Shown here: in pieces, positions 44,278 through 52,546 of the stretch
How the letters are laid out: each line of letters starts with the position of its first letter
Numbering within the stretch: the stretch's first letter is position 1
Assembly (NCBI RefSeq): GCF_027925445.1
Contig: NZ_AP027149.1
Coordinates: 1,178,001 to 1,242,000, forward strand
Source of the DNA: Methylocystis bryophila
GTDB taxonomy: Bacteria; Pseudomonadota; Alphaproteobacteria; Rhizobiales; Beijerinckiaceae
Reading direction: 5' to 3'
DNA length: 64,000 nt
Translations under genes and position numbers: made by a program
The notes under the pieces: generated by a model
Told to the model about the DNA's origin: nothing
Database searches by the model: none
Seen by the model: the letters and a program-made list of their open reading frames with translations, nothing else

Positions 44278-44632
44278 GGTTATCTGGCCCTCCGCAGAGC
44301 GTGAGGCTGGGCGACAAGGGCGGATGTCCCGGCTCGCATCCGGACCGGCGCGAGCGTTGGGCGCATGGGGCGGGACGTCTCTGGGATTGTGCGGCCTGAT
44401 GTGGGCTTTTGGCGACCGGAGGCTTAACCGAAATTGACTCGGCAGAACGCCAATGCCTCCTTCGCCGGTTCAAGGGGGGCACGCTATGGGGCATTTTGCG
44501 ATGCGGGATTGAGCTCATACCGCGGGCTCAGGCCGGCCGGGCGCCGCTGCGGCGCATAGATGATCTCCGCTGCGGCGACCATGCGCCAAGACGCTCTCCA
44601 TCCAGCTTTTTGGTTTGCAGGCGTCCGGTCTC
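44278..44632 (+). other. Intergenic region with one arm of a diverged direct repeat
   Basis: No gene seen. A segment at about 44341-44398, with GGACCGGCGCG and TCTGGGATTGTGCGG, resembles 44981-45039 on the other side of the small gene at 44633-44914. The rest is unremarkable. Confidence 0.4.
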
Positions 44633-44914
44633 TCAATTGAAGAAACCGAGAACGTCACTCGCGGAGATAATGACCGCCCCGTCGGCGGTCGCTAGCCCGT
44701 GGTCGAATTTTTCGGCCGCCAGGAATTCAAGCGCTGGCAAGTCGGCTTCAAGTTGCGCTCTCAACTCGTCATCCGCCAGCATCGACGTCGTCACGACGAG
44801 CGCATCGTCATCGACGACTACCTGGACACTTTGGGCAGTTCCCTCGATGCGCATCGGGAAAGCGAAGCCGTGCCTCTCCCGCACGATTTCGCCTTCGATT
44901 CTTTGAAGTGGCAT
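44633..44914 (-). CDS. Small DUF1488-like protein
   Basis: A 93-residue protein beginning MPLQRIEGEIVRERHGF. The segment FAFPMRIEGTAQSVQVVVDDDAL resembles the core of DUF1488 proteins (an FP..DG..V.CAIS..AL pattern), quoted in part, but the match is only by eye. The frame is open far upstream (to 45253); I use ATG 44914 because the upstream residues are not protein-like and include repeat sequence. Function unknown. Confidence 0.5.
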   Translation of the reverse strand: MPLQRIEGEIVRERHGFAFPMRIEGTAQSVQVVVDDDALVVTTSMLADDELRAQLEADLPALEFLAAEKFDHGLATADGAVIISASDVLGFFN

Positions 44915-45349
44915 TGGACCTGCTCCTATTCCCCCAAGAGAGCGCCTAGCACTTTTCAAATGCGCCCTGACGACGATTCCGTGACCGGCGCGGGCATCGG
45001 GCGCCGGGGCGAGACGTGTCTGGGATTGTGCGGGGCGCCCATGGCCGCCATCACGCAGCAATACATCGCGGCATCGGCAAAGCCCAGGATTTCCGCCGCG
45101 GGAGTCGGCGATCAGCATGATCCATAGTGAGAGCCGCTGACCAGCGCCGTTGGCGGGCCGGCCACCACGTCCTCTTCGACACGACTTTCCGACCCGACCG
45201 CTGTAAGGCCGCAAGGTTCGCTGATCACGCCGGCCAAGGACCGGCAATTCCAATCACGCGGCGCCCCGCCACACGGCATGTGGGGTCTGGAGTCCTCCGC
45301 CAACGAGCTGACGAGACAGCCAGAATGGCGCATAAAATATGCCTTTACA
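44915..45349 (+). other. Intergenic region with the other arm of a diverged repeat
   Basis: No gene that I can support. Contains the second repeat arm (44981-45039). A CCACA/TGTGG hairpin is near 45270. The last 50 bases become AT-rich towards the ArsR gene promoter. Confidence 0.4.
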
Positions 45350-45377
45350 GATATATATAAAAAGGGATATGTATATC
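45350..45377. promoter_or_regulatory. Probable ArsR operator over the ribosome binding site
   Basis: Inverted repeat GATATATAT, AAAAAGGG plus two bases, ATGTATATC: 8 of 9 arm positions match. It lies 2 bp before the GTG start of the ArsR gene and covers its AGGG ribosome binding site, a position fitting autorepression. AT-rich imperfect palindromes are usual for this regulator family. Confidence 0.55.
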
Positions 45378-45379
45378 GC

Positions 45380-45703
45380 GTGATTATCGAGACCCTGTCC
45401 GCGCTGGCTGAACCGAACCGCCTCCAGATCGTGGAGTTGCTTCGTGTCGGGCCGAGCCCCGTCGCCGAGATCTGTGCGCGGATCCCGCTCGGGCAGCCGC
45501 AAGTGTCGAAGCACCTCCGCGTCCTTCGCAATGCCGGTCTGGTCCATGTGCAGCCTCGGGGACAACAGCGCTTCTACGCGCTCAACGCGGTGCCGCTCCG
45601 CGAACTCGACGAGTGGTTGGAGCGGTTCCGAGACATCTGGGGCGCACGCTTCGACCAACTCGACGCGTTGCTTCTCGAAATGCAAAAAGGGAAAGTAAAA
45701 TGA
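45380..45703 (+). CDS. ArsR-family transcriptional regulator
   Basis: A 107-residue winged helix protein: ETLSALAEPNRLQIVELLRVGPSPVAEIC, then the recognition helix QPQVSKHLRVLRNAGLV and the wing QPRGQQRFYAL, each in part. No metal-binding cysteine pair, so it belongs to the non-metal subgroup often paired with AHSA1/SRPBCC genes. GTG 45380 is chosen since family homology starts there; the frame is open to 45278. Its stop overlaps the next gene's start as ATGA. Confidence 0.88.
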   Translation: MIIETLSALAEPNRLQIVELLRVGPSPVAEICARIPLGQPQVSKHLRVLRNAGLVHVQPRGQQRFYALNAVPLRELDEWLERFRDIWGARFDQLDALLLEMQKGKVK

Positions 45704-46179
45704 GTGGGGGAAAGACGAACGTCGAGCTGAAGTCGGACCGTGAGGTCATCGTCACCCGAGACTTCGCTGCGCCGGCACGCCTCGTGTGGGAGGCGATGTC
45801 CAAACCGGAGTACGTGCGCCGGTGGTACGGGCTGAAGATCCTCGATTGCACAGTGTGCGAAATCGACCATCGCGTTGGCGGAAAATGGCGCTTTGTCCTC
45901 CGCGCGCCGGATGGGAGCGAGCACGCGTTCAGCGGGGAGTATCGCGAGATCGATGCGCAGAGGCGCGTCGTCTACACTGAGAACTATGAGCCGCTGGGGC
46001 CCGGCCACGAGATCGTGGTGACCGCCACATTCGAGGAGAGGGACGGTTACACCCGACTGACGAGCCACCTGCTCTACAAGTCGCAGGCCGATCGCGATGG
46101 TCACCTGCAGTCCGGGATGGAGGCGGGCGCCAACGAGTCGCACGACCGTCTCGCGGAATTGTTGGCTACCCTCACCTGA
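45700..46179 (+). CDS. SRPBCC (AHSA1/Aha1-like) protein
   Basis: A 159-residue helix-grip protein with DREVIVTRDFAAPARLVWEAMSKPEYVRRWYG at the N terminus (in part), GGKWRFVLRAPDGSEHAFSGEYREI in the middle and a C-terminal helix (GMEAGANESHDRLAELLA). Such proteins bind hydrophobic small molecules; no reaction is known. Translationally coupled to the ArsR gene, making the first of two ArsR/SRPBCC modules. Confidence 0.87.
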   Translation: MSGGKTNVELKSDREVIVTRDFAAPARLVWEAMSKPEYVRRWYGLKILDCTVCEIDHRVGGKWRFVLRAPDGSEHAFSGEYREIDAQRRVVYTENYEPLGPGHEIVVTATFEERDGYTRLTSHLLYKSQADRDGHLQSGMEAGANESHDRLAELLATLT

Positions 46180-46194
46180 AGGCGACGAACACCA

Positions 46195-47037
46195 ATGTCG
46201 ACGTTCAACACGCCTTTTCCGACCAATTCTGCGCGGAACGCGGCCCTCGTGTCCAGCACGGGCACGAGCATGTTCCTGGTGATCCTCGCGGCACTCCATG
46301 TTGTCAGAGCTGATCTCGATCCTTCGTGTCGCTTCATTAGCGAGTACGAACTCGGTCCGCTCGGCTGGCTGATGCATGTCGCGTTCATCTGTCTCGCCGT
46401 CGGCGCCGCCGGCGTCGCGTTCGCCGTCGTTTCGCAAGCCCGGAGTATCGCGAGCTACGTCGGAACCGCACTGCTTCTGATCAGCGCCGCCGGAATGACG
46501 CTGGCCGGAGTCGTCGCCCCGGACTCCAACAGCGGAATCCACGATATCGGAGCGATGCTCGACCTGATTCCATTCGCGGCGCTCCTAATTGCATGGAGCC
46601 TCTCGCGAAACGCGACATGGGCTTCGACGCGTGTCTCACTGTGGAGGATCGCGCTTCTCCCGATGCTGGGATTGTTGGCGTTCATGGTTTCGATGGCCGT
46701 CCTGCTTCCCCGCAATGGCGGTCGCCCGGGGCCGTCGGTGTTCGTCGGCTGGCAGAACCGGTTCATGATCGTCGCGCAGTGCATTTGGCTCCTTCATACC
46801 GCACGCCAGGTTCTCGGATCGCCGCCAACTGCGATGATCGACTGCGAAAGTCATTCGAGCGGGAGCGCCTGGACAGCCCCATTGAACCGCGGACAAGAGG
46901 TGGAGGATGGCCGAAGCAGGCGGAACGAGGAAGGTTGCGAATGCGAAAGCGACAGATCGCGCACGGACCAGCCAAACCGCTACGGTGATCGACCAGTATC
47001 TCGCGCAGGTCCCCGAGCCGGCGCGAGCGGCTCTTGA
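46195..47037 (+). CDS. DUF998 membrane protein
   Basis: A 280-residue frame. Residues 1-210 form about six membrane helices with the DUF998-like motif CRFISEYELGPLGWLMHVAF near 45-64 and SGIHDIGAML near 112. The last 65 residues are hydrophilic and Arg/Glu/Ser-rich and overlap the next (decayed) gene by 131 bp, so the natural end is probably near residue 210 and the tail is read-through after a frame change. It follows the SRPBCC gene by 15 bp and is likely in its operon. Confidence 0.7.
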   Translation: MSTFNTPFPTNSARNAALVSSTGTSMFLVILAALHVVRADLDPSCRFISEYELGPLGWLMHVAFICLAVGAAGVAFAVVSQARSIASYVGTALLLISAAGMTLAGVVAPDSNSGIHDIGAMLDLIPFAALLIAWSLSRNATWASTRVSLWRIALLPMLGLLAFMVSMAVLLPRNGGRPGPSVFVGWQNRFMIVAQCIWLLHTARQVLGSPPTAMIDCESHSSGSAWTAPLNRGQEVEDGRSRRNEEGCECESDRSRTDQPNRYGDRPVSRAGPRAGASGS

Positions 47038-47376
47038 GAAGCTCAGGCAAGCGATCCGCGCCGCCGCCCCCAATGCCACCGAGACGACAGCTACCGGCTG
47101 GCGGCGTTCAGGCACGAAGGCATGCTGGTCGCTTTCGGTGCGGCCGCGAACCACTGCGGCTTCTACGTTATGAGCGGGACGGTCCTTCAAGGTTTTCGAG
47201 ACGAAATCGCCGAATACAAGACGTCCAAGGGCGCCAGCGCGCTGGTCAAGAAAATCGTAAGAGCGCGCATCGCGGAGAACCGTGCAAGCTTGGCGCAACG
47301 ACCCTCGCGCGCCGCCTCCTTGAAGAGACTATCAAATAATATCAGCGCGACAGAAGCCATCAAAGCATCATCATGA
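46907..47376 (+). pseudogene. DUF1801-family gene broken by a frameshift
   Basis: The first part (46907 to about 47085) encodes a DUF1801-like N terminus (VIDQYLAQVPEPARAALEKLRQAIRAAAP). The expected continuation, SYRLAAFRHEGMLVAFGAAANHCGFYVMSG, is in another frame (the frame of 47122-47376), so a one-base change lies near 47085. A stretch normally found between SKGA and ALVKK is also shortened. Peptides are quoted in part. A sequencing error at the frameshift is possible. Confidence 0.7.
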
Positions 47377-47467
47377 CCAACGCGGAAGATCGCGATCGCA
47401 TCTTCAACCACCTCTTCAGCCGGGCCTTGCGCGAGGTGCGTGAAACACGGACTTCCTGATCCAGGTC

Positions 47468-47929
47468 ATGTTTGCGCGGTGTCGCCGCGCGATGGCGCTC
47501 GGCGCATCGGCCGTGATAGATACTCGTTTAACGCCTGACTGGTCCTTCGCCGCGCTGGAACTGACCGACGGGCGCGGCGTCGATCATATCCTTAAGACCA
47601 TCGGCGGCGACAATCTCAGCCAATCGGCAGCGGCGGTGGCGAGCGGCGGGCGTATCGCCCAGATCGGCTTCCTCTAGGGATCGGAGATCAAATTATCCGC
47701 CGTTCCCAAGATGCTGAACAAGATGCTGAAAAGGAGGAACATCCAGGGCGTCTCGGCCGGGCATTGACGGGCGTTCGAGGATATGAACCGCGCCATTGAC
47801 GAGCACGGCATCAAGCCTGTGATCGACAAGGCCTACGGCTTCCTGGATGCACATGCGGCGTTCGACCATCTCGAGCGCGGGCCGTTCGGCAAGGTCGTGG
47901 TTTGGCTGAAGAATGAATTTCGAAGCTGA
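47468..47929 (+). pseudogene. Zinc-type alcohol dehydrogenase remnant with two nonsense codons
   Basis: The C-terminal half of a medium-chain dehydrogenase, in one frame throughout: ALGASAVIDTR, ELTDGRGVDHILKTIGGDNL, GGRIAQIGFL, then TAG at 47675-47677, a further segment (SAVPKMLNKMLKRRNIQGVSAGH), TGA at 47765-47767, and finally GIKPVIDKAYGFLDAHAAFDHLERGPFGKVVV, each in part, to a TGA at 47927. The N-terminal catalytic domain is missing. A 28-codon frame (47373-47459) just upstream is another scrap of unknown origin. Confidence 0.85.
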
Positions 47930-48238
47930 TTCTCAATGCCGGCTTACGTAACGAGTGGTGTCCGGCGGCGCTTGCGCAGCACCCGCGTACAATATCGGGC
48001 CATATCGCGCATTCGGCGGTAAGTGGCGGGCCACGCCCGATAGCGATGAGCACTACGTTTTCTCCATAGCCCTCTTAAATTGAACCACGGGTGACCTGTG
48101 AATATTGGCGGGAAACGGTTGGTCTGCGTACAGTTACGGAACCAGGAAGAATTGGACCTCGTTCAAGGGTAGAAAGGGGAAGGCAGCCAAGGGCCAAGTT
48201 CGGACAGCCGATGACCGCCGTAAGTCGATGGCCGATGG
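47930..48238 (+). other. Intergenic region, no gene seen
   Basis: 309 bp between the dehydrogenase remnant and the reductase-like gene. No frame looks coding on either strand and I see no strong palindrome; it may be further eroded sequence. Confidence 0.4.
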
Positions 48239-48880
48239 CTAGCGCTGGAACGTGAGGTGGACGGTCCCGCTCTCGGCCGTTTCGGACTTGGTGGTGTAGC
48301 CGGCCTCCAATCCGCGCAACTCGTCCCAGAGGCGTATGCCTCGCCCCAGCAAAATTGGAGCAATGGCGACATGGATGCGGTCCACAAGTCCAGCCTTGAG
48401 ATAGGCGCGGACCATGGTTGGCCCGCCGCCTATCCGAACATCCTTGCCGTTTGCGGCTTTCTCGGCGCGCTGTAGCGCAACAACCGGGTCGGCCGCGAGG
48501 AAGTGGAACGTCGTGCCTCCAGCCATCTCGATGGAAGGCCGCGGCGTGTGCGTCAGGACGAAGACCGGGCAGTGAAATGGCGGCTCGTCGCCCCACCAGC
48601 CCTTCCACTCCGGATCATCGGGAAAGTTGTGCAGGCCGAACATGCCGGCCCCCATGATCTCGGCGCCAATGTTGGCGAAATAATCCTTCGCATACTGATC
48701 GTCGAGGCCGGTGGCGCCTTGGCCGCTGGTGTCTTTGAGCACGCGCTCTCGAAACGTCCTTGTGGCCACATATGCTGCAACAAGGCGCGACCAATCGGGG
48801 CCAAACGGGTTTTCGGGTGTCTGGTCCGTCGTCGTTGCGAAACCGTCGAGCGAGATAAGAAGGTCGACACGTACTGCCAT
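48239..48880 (-). CDS. Dihydrofolate reductase/RibD C-terminal-like protein
   Basis: A 213-residue protein of the DHFR-like RibD C-terminal fold: RVDLLISLDGFATTTDQ at the N terminus, GAEIMGAGMFG near 80, PVFVLTHTPRPSI near 110, GKDVRIGGGPTMVRAYLKAGLVDRIHVAIAPILLGRGIRLW, each in part. It probably binds NADPH and reduces an unknown substrate. GGGAGAGG precedes ATG 48880. Divergent from an ArsR gene with a perfect palindrome between them. Confidence 0.87.
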   Translation of the reverse strand: MAVRVDLLISLDGFATTTDQTPENPFGPDWSRLVAAYVATRTFRERVLKDTSGQGATGLDDQYAKDYFANIGAEIMGAGMFGLHNFPDDPEWKGWWGDEPPFHCPVFVLTHTPRPSIEMAGGTTFHFLAADPVVALQRAEKAANGKDVRIGGGPTMVRAYLKAGLVDRIHVAIAPILLGRGIRLWDELRGLEAGYTTKSETAESGTVHLTFQR

Positions 48881-48893
48881 TGGCCTCTCCCAA

Positions 48894-48915
48894 TAGTAAG
48901 GCATAAGCCTTACTA
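48894..48915. promoter_or_regulatory. Perfect palindrome, probable ArsR operator
   Basis: TAGTAAGGC, ATAA, GCCTTACTA: two perfect 9-bp arms. It lies 14 bp upstream of the reductase-like start and 73 bp upstream of the ArsR start. A looser related pair (AAGG..CCTT near 48931-48945) and single CCTTA strings nearer the ArsR start suggest further sites. Likely bound by the ArsR protein encoded at 48988 and controlling both directions. Confidence 0.7.
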
Positions 48916-48987
48916 ATATAGACGGAATACAAAGGCAAGTACCTTATTGTCGTTGACGCATGTGAACGATCCGCCTTACCGTGGCGC

Positions 48988-49338
48988 ATGCCTTATCATT
49001 CGACCCCACTCGACCTTGCCTTCCATGCTCTCAGTGACCCGACGCGCCGGGCGGTGGTGTCGCGTCTGGCCGAGGGAGAGTTGCCGGTCAGCGTCCTCGC
49101 GGAGCCCTTCGATATGGCGCTGCCCTCCTTCGCTCAGCATCTCAAGGTGCTGGAAGATTGCGGATTGATCGCCAGCGAGAAGCGCGGACGCAGTCGCTGG
49201 TGCCGACTGGAACGAGCGCGCTTCGAGGAGGCGGCCAATTGGATGGAGGCGGAGCGTCGACGCTGGGCCGCGCGGCTCGACCGGTTGGAAGCCTATTTGG
49301 ACAGGACGGAAGAGAACGACGATGGAAAAACTGTTTGA
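48988..49338 (+). CDS. ArsR-family transcriptional regulator
   Basis: A 116-residue winged helix protein: HALSDPTRRAVVSRLAEGELPVSVLAEPFDMALPSFAQHLKVLEDCGLIASEKRGRSRWCRL covers the DNA-binding domain (in part), with the recognition helix LPSFAQHLKVLEDCGL. Typical of the SRPBCC-linked subgroup. It overlaps the next gene by 17 bp. With the palindrome at 48894 it forms the second ArsR/SRPBCC module of the window. Confidence 0.9.
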   Translation: MPYHSTPLDLAFHALSDPTRRAVVSRLAEGELPVSVLAEPFDMALPSFAQHLKVLEDCGLIASEKRGRSRWCRLERARFEEAANWMEAERRRWAARLDRLEAYLDRTEENDDGKTV

Positions 49339-49801
49339 GACCTGGTCGCTCGACCGTGAGATCGTGCTCGTCAAGGTGCTGAAGCACCCGCGACATAAGG
49401 TTTTCGCCGCTTGGATGGATCCGGAAGCGCTGGCGCAACGGTATGGTCCTGATGGCCTCAGCATCGAGAACCACGAGGCCGATATCCGCGAGGGAGGGGA
49501 ATGGCGCTTCGACATGGTGGGCGTATTCGAGGGCCAAGAGCGGCGCTTTCCCAACCTCATGCGCTTCTTGAAGATCGTGCCCAACGAACTGATCGTGGTG
49601 GACTATGGCGCCCCGGACCTCAACGACCCTGAGCGCTTCTACATGACGGTTACCTTCGATGAGCAGACCGACGGCAAGACCGTATTGACCCTGCGCCAGC
49701 TTCACCCAAGCCGCGAACGGCGTCAGGTTGTTGTCGGTTTCGGCGCGGTGGAGTATGGCCTGCAAACGCTTGCTGGTCTGGCCGCTTGGCTAGATGGTTG
49801 A
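49322..49801 (+). CDS. SRPBCC (AHSA1-like) protein
   Basis: A 159-residue helix-grip protein: VLVKVLKHPRHKVFAAWMDPEALAQRYGPDGL, GGEWRFDMVG, FYMTVTFDEQTDGKTVLTL and a C-terminal helix ending LAGLAAWLDG, each in part. GGAAGAGAA precedes the ATG. Co-translated with the ArsR gene and followed after 30 bp by another SRPBCC gene. Ligand unknown. Confidence 0.88.
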   Translation: MEKLFETWSLDREIVLVKVLKHPRHKVFAAWMDPEALAQRYGPDGLSIENHEADIREGGEWRFDMVGVFEGQERRFPNLMRFLKIVPNELIVVDYGAPDLNDPERFYMTVTFDEQTDGKTVLTLRQLHPSRERRQVVVGFGAVEYGLQTLAGLAAWLDG

Positions 49802-49831
49802 CTTTTGATCGCCATTTGAGGGTTTTCAGTT

Positions 49832-50302
49832 GTGCCTTTGCAAGCGCTCACCCAGTCGATCCACATCGCGGCAGAGCCACAGGAGGTATGGGACGCCATT
49901 TTGGATCCCGATGCCGGAGATAAATGGCGCAATGCTCATTTTACGACCGATTGGCATGCGGGCAGCTGGATCGAGATAGTGGCGGTTATCGGGGAGAAAC
50001 GCTATCGGGATAAGGGACGAATCGTTAAAATTGAACCGCCGTCACAGCTTCAATATACCTATTGGTCGCGGGCATCGGGCTTACGAGACGTCCCTGAATC
50101 CTATTCGACGATTACCATGACGCTTGAGCTAGAAGGAGCGGAGACGATCCTGACAGTCTCGCAGCAAGTGCCCCCTTCGCCCGTGCGACGGGGAAAGGGA
50201 TGGGAAATCGGAGCGGAGTCCGGGGCAAACCATGTCGCGTTCTATTGGCGCATGACGCTACCCATCCTTAAGCGGATTGTGGAAGAAAATCGCAGAAGCT
50301 GA
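49832..50302 (+). CDS. SRPBCC-domain protein
   Basis: A 156-residue helix-grip protein of a subtype different from the preceding gene: IHIAAEPQEVWDAILDPDAGDKW near the N terminus, SWIEIVAVIGEKRYRDKGRIVKIEPPSQLQYTYWS in the middle and VAFYWRMTLPILKRIVEE at the end, each in part. GTG 49832 has GAGGG about nine bases upstream. It is the last chromosomal gene before the integrated element; its stop is 90 bp from attL. Confidence 0.8.
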   Translation: MPLQALTQSIHIAAEPQEVWDAILDPDAGDKWRNAHFTTDWHAGSWIEIVAVIGEKRYRDKGRIVKIEPPSQLQYTYWSRASGLRDVPESYSTITMTLELEGAETILTVSQQVPPSPVRRGKGWEIGAESGANHVAFYWRMTLPILKRIVEENRRS

Positions 50303-50392
50303 TCGCGCGCACTGCGCTGTGCCATCTCGCCTTGCGCAATACCGCGCGGAAACGCGACGGCGGGAATCGGCGTTCCCGGTTTTGTTTCGAAG

Positions 50393-50454
50393 TGGCGGAA
50401 GGGGTGGGATTCGAACCCACGGTGGAGTTGCCCCCACGGCGGTTTTCAAGACCG
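50393..50454 (-). repeat. attL: 62-bp duplicate of the tRNA-Ser 3' part
   Basis: Identical over 62 bp to 63828-63889, the 3' portion of the tRNA-Ser(TGA) gene read on the minus strand: CCA end, T arm, long variable arm and the 3' half of the anticodon stem-loop. After ACCG at 50454 the two copies diverge at once. This is the chromosomal remnant left when the element re-created the tRNA end at its other border. Confidence 0.95.
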
Positions 50455-50617
50455 GAGAGACGGCGCTCATTGTCTTGCCGTGTCCCGCCTTGGCATGTGC
50501 ATAACCCGCGGCCTGCCTTAGGAAAACGGCGGCCTGTCTGGTATTGTCCGGACAAGGCAGGACAGGCCAAGCCACGCTCTTTTGTTTACGTGGCTGTTAC
50601 ATCAGGAAGCAGCGGTC

Positions 50618-51895
50618 ATGAAACCGGCTACCCGGAGGGGCGGCCTCACGGCCAAGGGGATTGAAGCCCTCAAGCCCCGCCTCAAGCCATACGAGGTCCC
50701 GGACGGCGGCGGCCTCTATCTGACGGTTCGGCCGAACGGCTCGCGGTCCTTCAACCTCCGATATCGGCACGCCGGCAAGGCGCGAAATCTGACGATTGGG
50801 TCCGAGGCGATCGGCCTCGCCGAAGCGCGCAAGCTCGCCCGTGAGGCCCTTGTCGAGATCGCCCGGGGAGAAGACCCCGCCGCGGGCAAAGCCGCGCGCA
50901 AGGCCGCCCTGCGCGCGCCGAAGCCGGACCTGTTCGAGAACATTGTCGCGGATTTTGTGCGGCTCTACTGCATAGGCCCTGACACGGCGAAGCCGCATAT
51001 TCGCGACTGGCGCGAGTCCGAGCGGCTGCTCAAAAAGCATTTCCTGCCCGCCTGGAAAGGCCGGCGGCTTTCCGAAATCACGCGGCGCGACGTGAGTGCC
51101 GCTCTCGACAAGATCATCACCGGCGGCGCGAAGATCGGCGCCAATCGCGCCTTCGCCGTGCTGCGCAAGGCTTGTTCCTGGGCTGTGTCGCGCGGCCTTG
51201 CCGATCATAGCCCGTGCGACGGCCTTAGCCGCCCGTCATCGGAGAAGGGGCGAGCGCGCGAGCGGGTGCTCGACGAGCGCGAGCTGGCGCTGATCTGGCG
51301 CGCGTCCGATTCGCTCGGCTATCCCTTCGGCGCCTTCGTCAAGCTGCTCATGCTGACGGGCCAGCGCCGAACCGAAGTCGGCGCCATGCAGTGGGCCGAG
51401 CTCGACCTGGAAAAGGCCGAGTGGACGCTTCCCGGCGCGCGATCCAAGAACCATCGGGCGCATGTCGTCGCGCTGGCGCCGGCGGGGCTGGAGATCCTGC
51501 GCCATATTCCCCGCATCGCCACAAGCAAGGGCGACAAGCGCCCCCGATTCGTCTTCACGACGAGCGGCGACGCGGCGTCTTCCGGCTATTCGCTCGCCAA
51601 GCAACGTCTTGACGAAGCCATCGCCGAGTTCAATGGCGGCGCGCCGCTCGCGCCATGGGTTTTCCACGACGCCCGCCGCAGCGTCGCAACGCATATGGCG
51701 GCGCTCGGCGTTTCGCTTCATGTGGTGGAGCGTTGCCTAAACCACGTCTCCGGAACGTTCGGCGGCATTGTCGCGATCTACCAAAAGCACACTTTCTCCG
51801 AGGAACAGCGCGCGGCCTTTGAGGCATGGGCGAAGCGACTCGACGCGATCGTAAGCAGCGAGACCATCGAAGAGCGGGAGCGCACGACGGCGTGA
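50618..51895 (+). CDS. int: Tyrosine-type site-specific integrase (DUF4102 arm-binding type)
   Basis: A 425-residue recombinase. The N-terminal DUF4102 arm (KPYEVPDGGGLYLTVRPNGSRSFNLRYR, in part) is followed by a SAM-like core-binding domain (about 105-205) and the catalytic domain. Catalytic residues are Arg250 (TGQRRTEV), His350 and Arg353 (FHDARRS), His376 (LNHVSG) and the nucleophile Tyr388 (IVAIYQKH). All are intact, so the protein should be active. I use ATG 50618 rather than TTG 50582. It starts 164 bp inside attL. Integrases of this type favour tRNA 3' ends, in agreement with the att repeats. Confidence 0.95.
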   Translation: MKPATRRGGLTAKGIEALKPRLKPYEVPDGGGLYLTVRPNGSRSFNLRYRHAGKARNLTIGSEAIGLAEARKLAREALVEIARGEDPAAGKAARKAALRAPKPDLFENIVADFVRLYCIGPDTAKPHIRDWRESERLLKKHFLPAWKGRRLSEITRRDVSAALDKIITGGAKIGANRAFAVLRKACSWAVSRGLADHSPCDGLSRPSSEKGRARERVLDERELALIWRASDSLGYPFGAFVKLLMLTGQRRTEVGAMQWAELDLEKAEWTLPGARSKNHRAHVVALAPAGLEILRHIPRIATSKGDKRPRFVFTTSGDAASSGYSLAKQRLDEAIAEFNGGAPLAPWVFHDARRSVATHMAALGVSLHVVERCLNHVSGTFGGIVAIYQKHTFSEEQRAAFEAWAKRLDAIVSSETIEERERTTA

Positions 51896-52530
51896 TGACG
51901 GACGCGACCCCCGCCAAGCGAAAGCCCGGGCGACCGAGGAAGCCGAGGGAGGAAGCTGCGGCCCGCGCGCATCAGTCCCGCGGGCGGCCTTCAAAGATGA
52001 TTTGGGAAGATGAAGACCGCTACGCCCTGGCCTATTTTTTCGCGTTGGTATCGGGCGGCGGGATGCGGTGCACTCGAGCTGCGATCCTCGCAGCTCTTAC
52101 CCTGGCTGCTCCCCTCCAAAAGGTCGAGCCCTGGGACGCGAAGGCCAAATTGAAGGCGGAGCGCGAGAGAAAATCCGTGGTCGGGCTCGAGGTAATCGGC
52201 TTGCGCCAGTTCTCCAGGGACCCGGGTCGCCCGGGACCTATACGCCAAACGGCGACTAGGCTGCGCAATAAGGCGGCGGCGCGAGGCCGTTCCTTTACCA
52301 GTCAGGAGGGCGAATGGCTCTGGCGGATGGCCTTGGCGATGGCGGCGCCCCTATTGGCCGGGGACGGGCTGGCTAAGAACGTAGTCATAAGCCTTGCCGA
52401 GTCGGTTGGGGAAAAAGACTTCGCCATTTCGACAATCGTCCCGGCGATCGAGGCGCGACTTGCGGGGGCGGGCCCTACGGAAATTCAATTTCGATTTTTT
52501 GCGAATTTATTAGCAAAGCGCGAGGGCTGA
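51895..52530 (+). CDS. AT-hook-containing protein of unknown function
   Basis: A 211-residue protein. Two AT-hook-like motifs lie near the N terminus (KRKPGRPRKPR and SRGRPSK), suggesting binding to the DNA minor groove. The rest is helical with no motif I know (ALAYFFALVSGGGMRCTRAAILAALTLA near 42-69, in part). The ATG at 51895 overlaps the integrase TGA (TGATG), so the two are co-translated. It may be an accessory to recombination or a regulator. Confidence 0.65.
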   Translation: MTDATPAKRKPGRPRKPREEAAARAHQSRGRPSKMIWEDEDRYALAYFFALVSGGGMRCTRAAILAALTLAAPLQKVEPWDAKAKLKAERERKSVVGLEVIGLRQFSRDPGRPGPIRQTATRLRNKAAARGRSFTSQEGEWLWRMALAMAAPLLAGDGLAKNVVISLAESVGEKDFAISTIVPAIEARLAGAGPTEIQFRFFANLLAKREG

Positions 52531-52546
52531 TTTTCTGCGAGCCTAA

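Noticed and set aside
47373..47459. 28-codon gene after the DUF1801 remnant
   Set aside because: MTNAEDRDRIFNHLF has a faint NuoF-like look, but there is no continuation; treated as debris.
50277..50664. Small frames across the attL site
   Set aside because: They are made of the tRNA remnant read as protein (VGFEPTVELPP type), a known annotation artefact.
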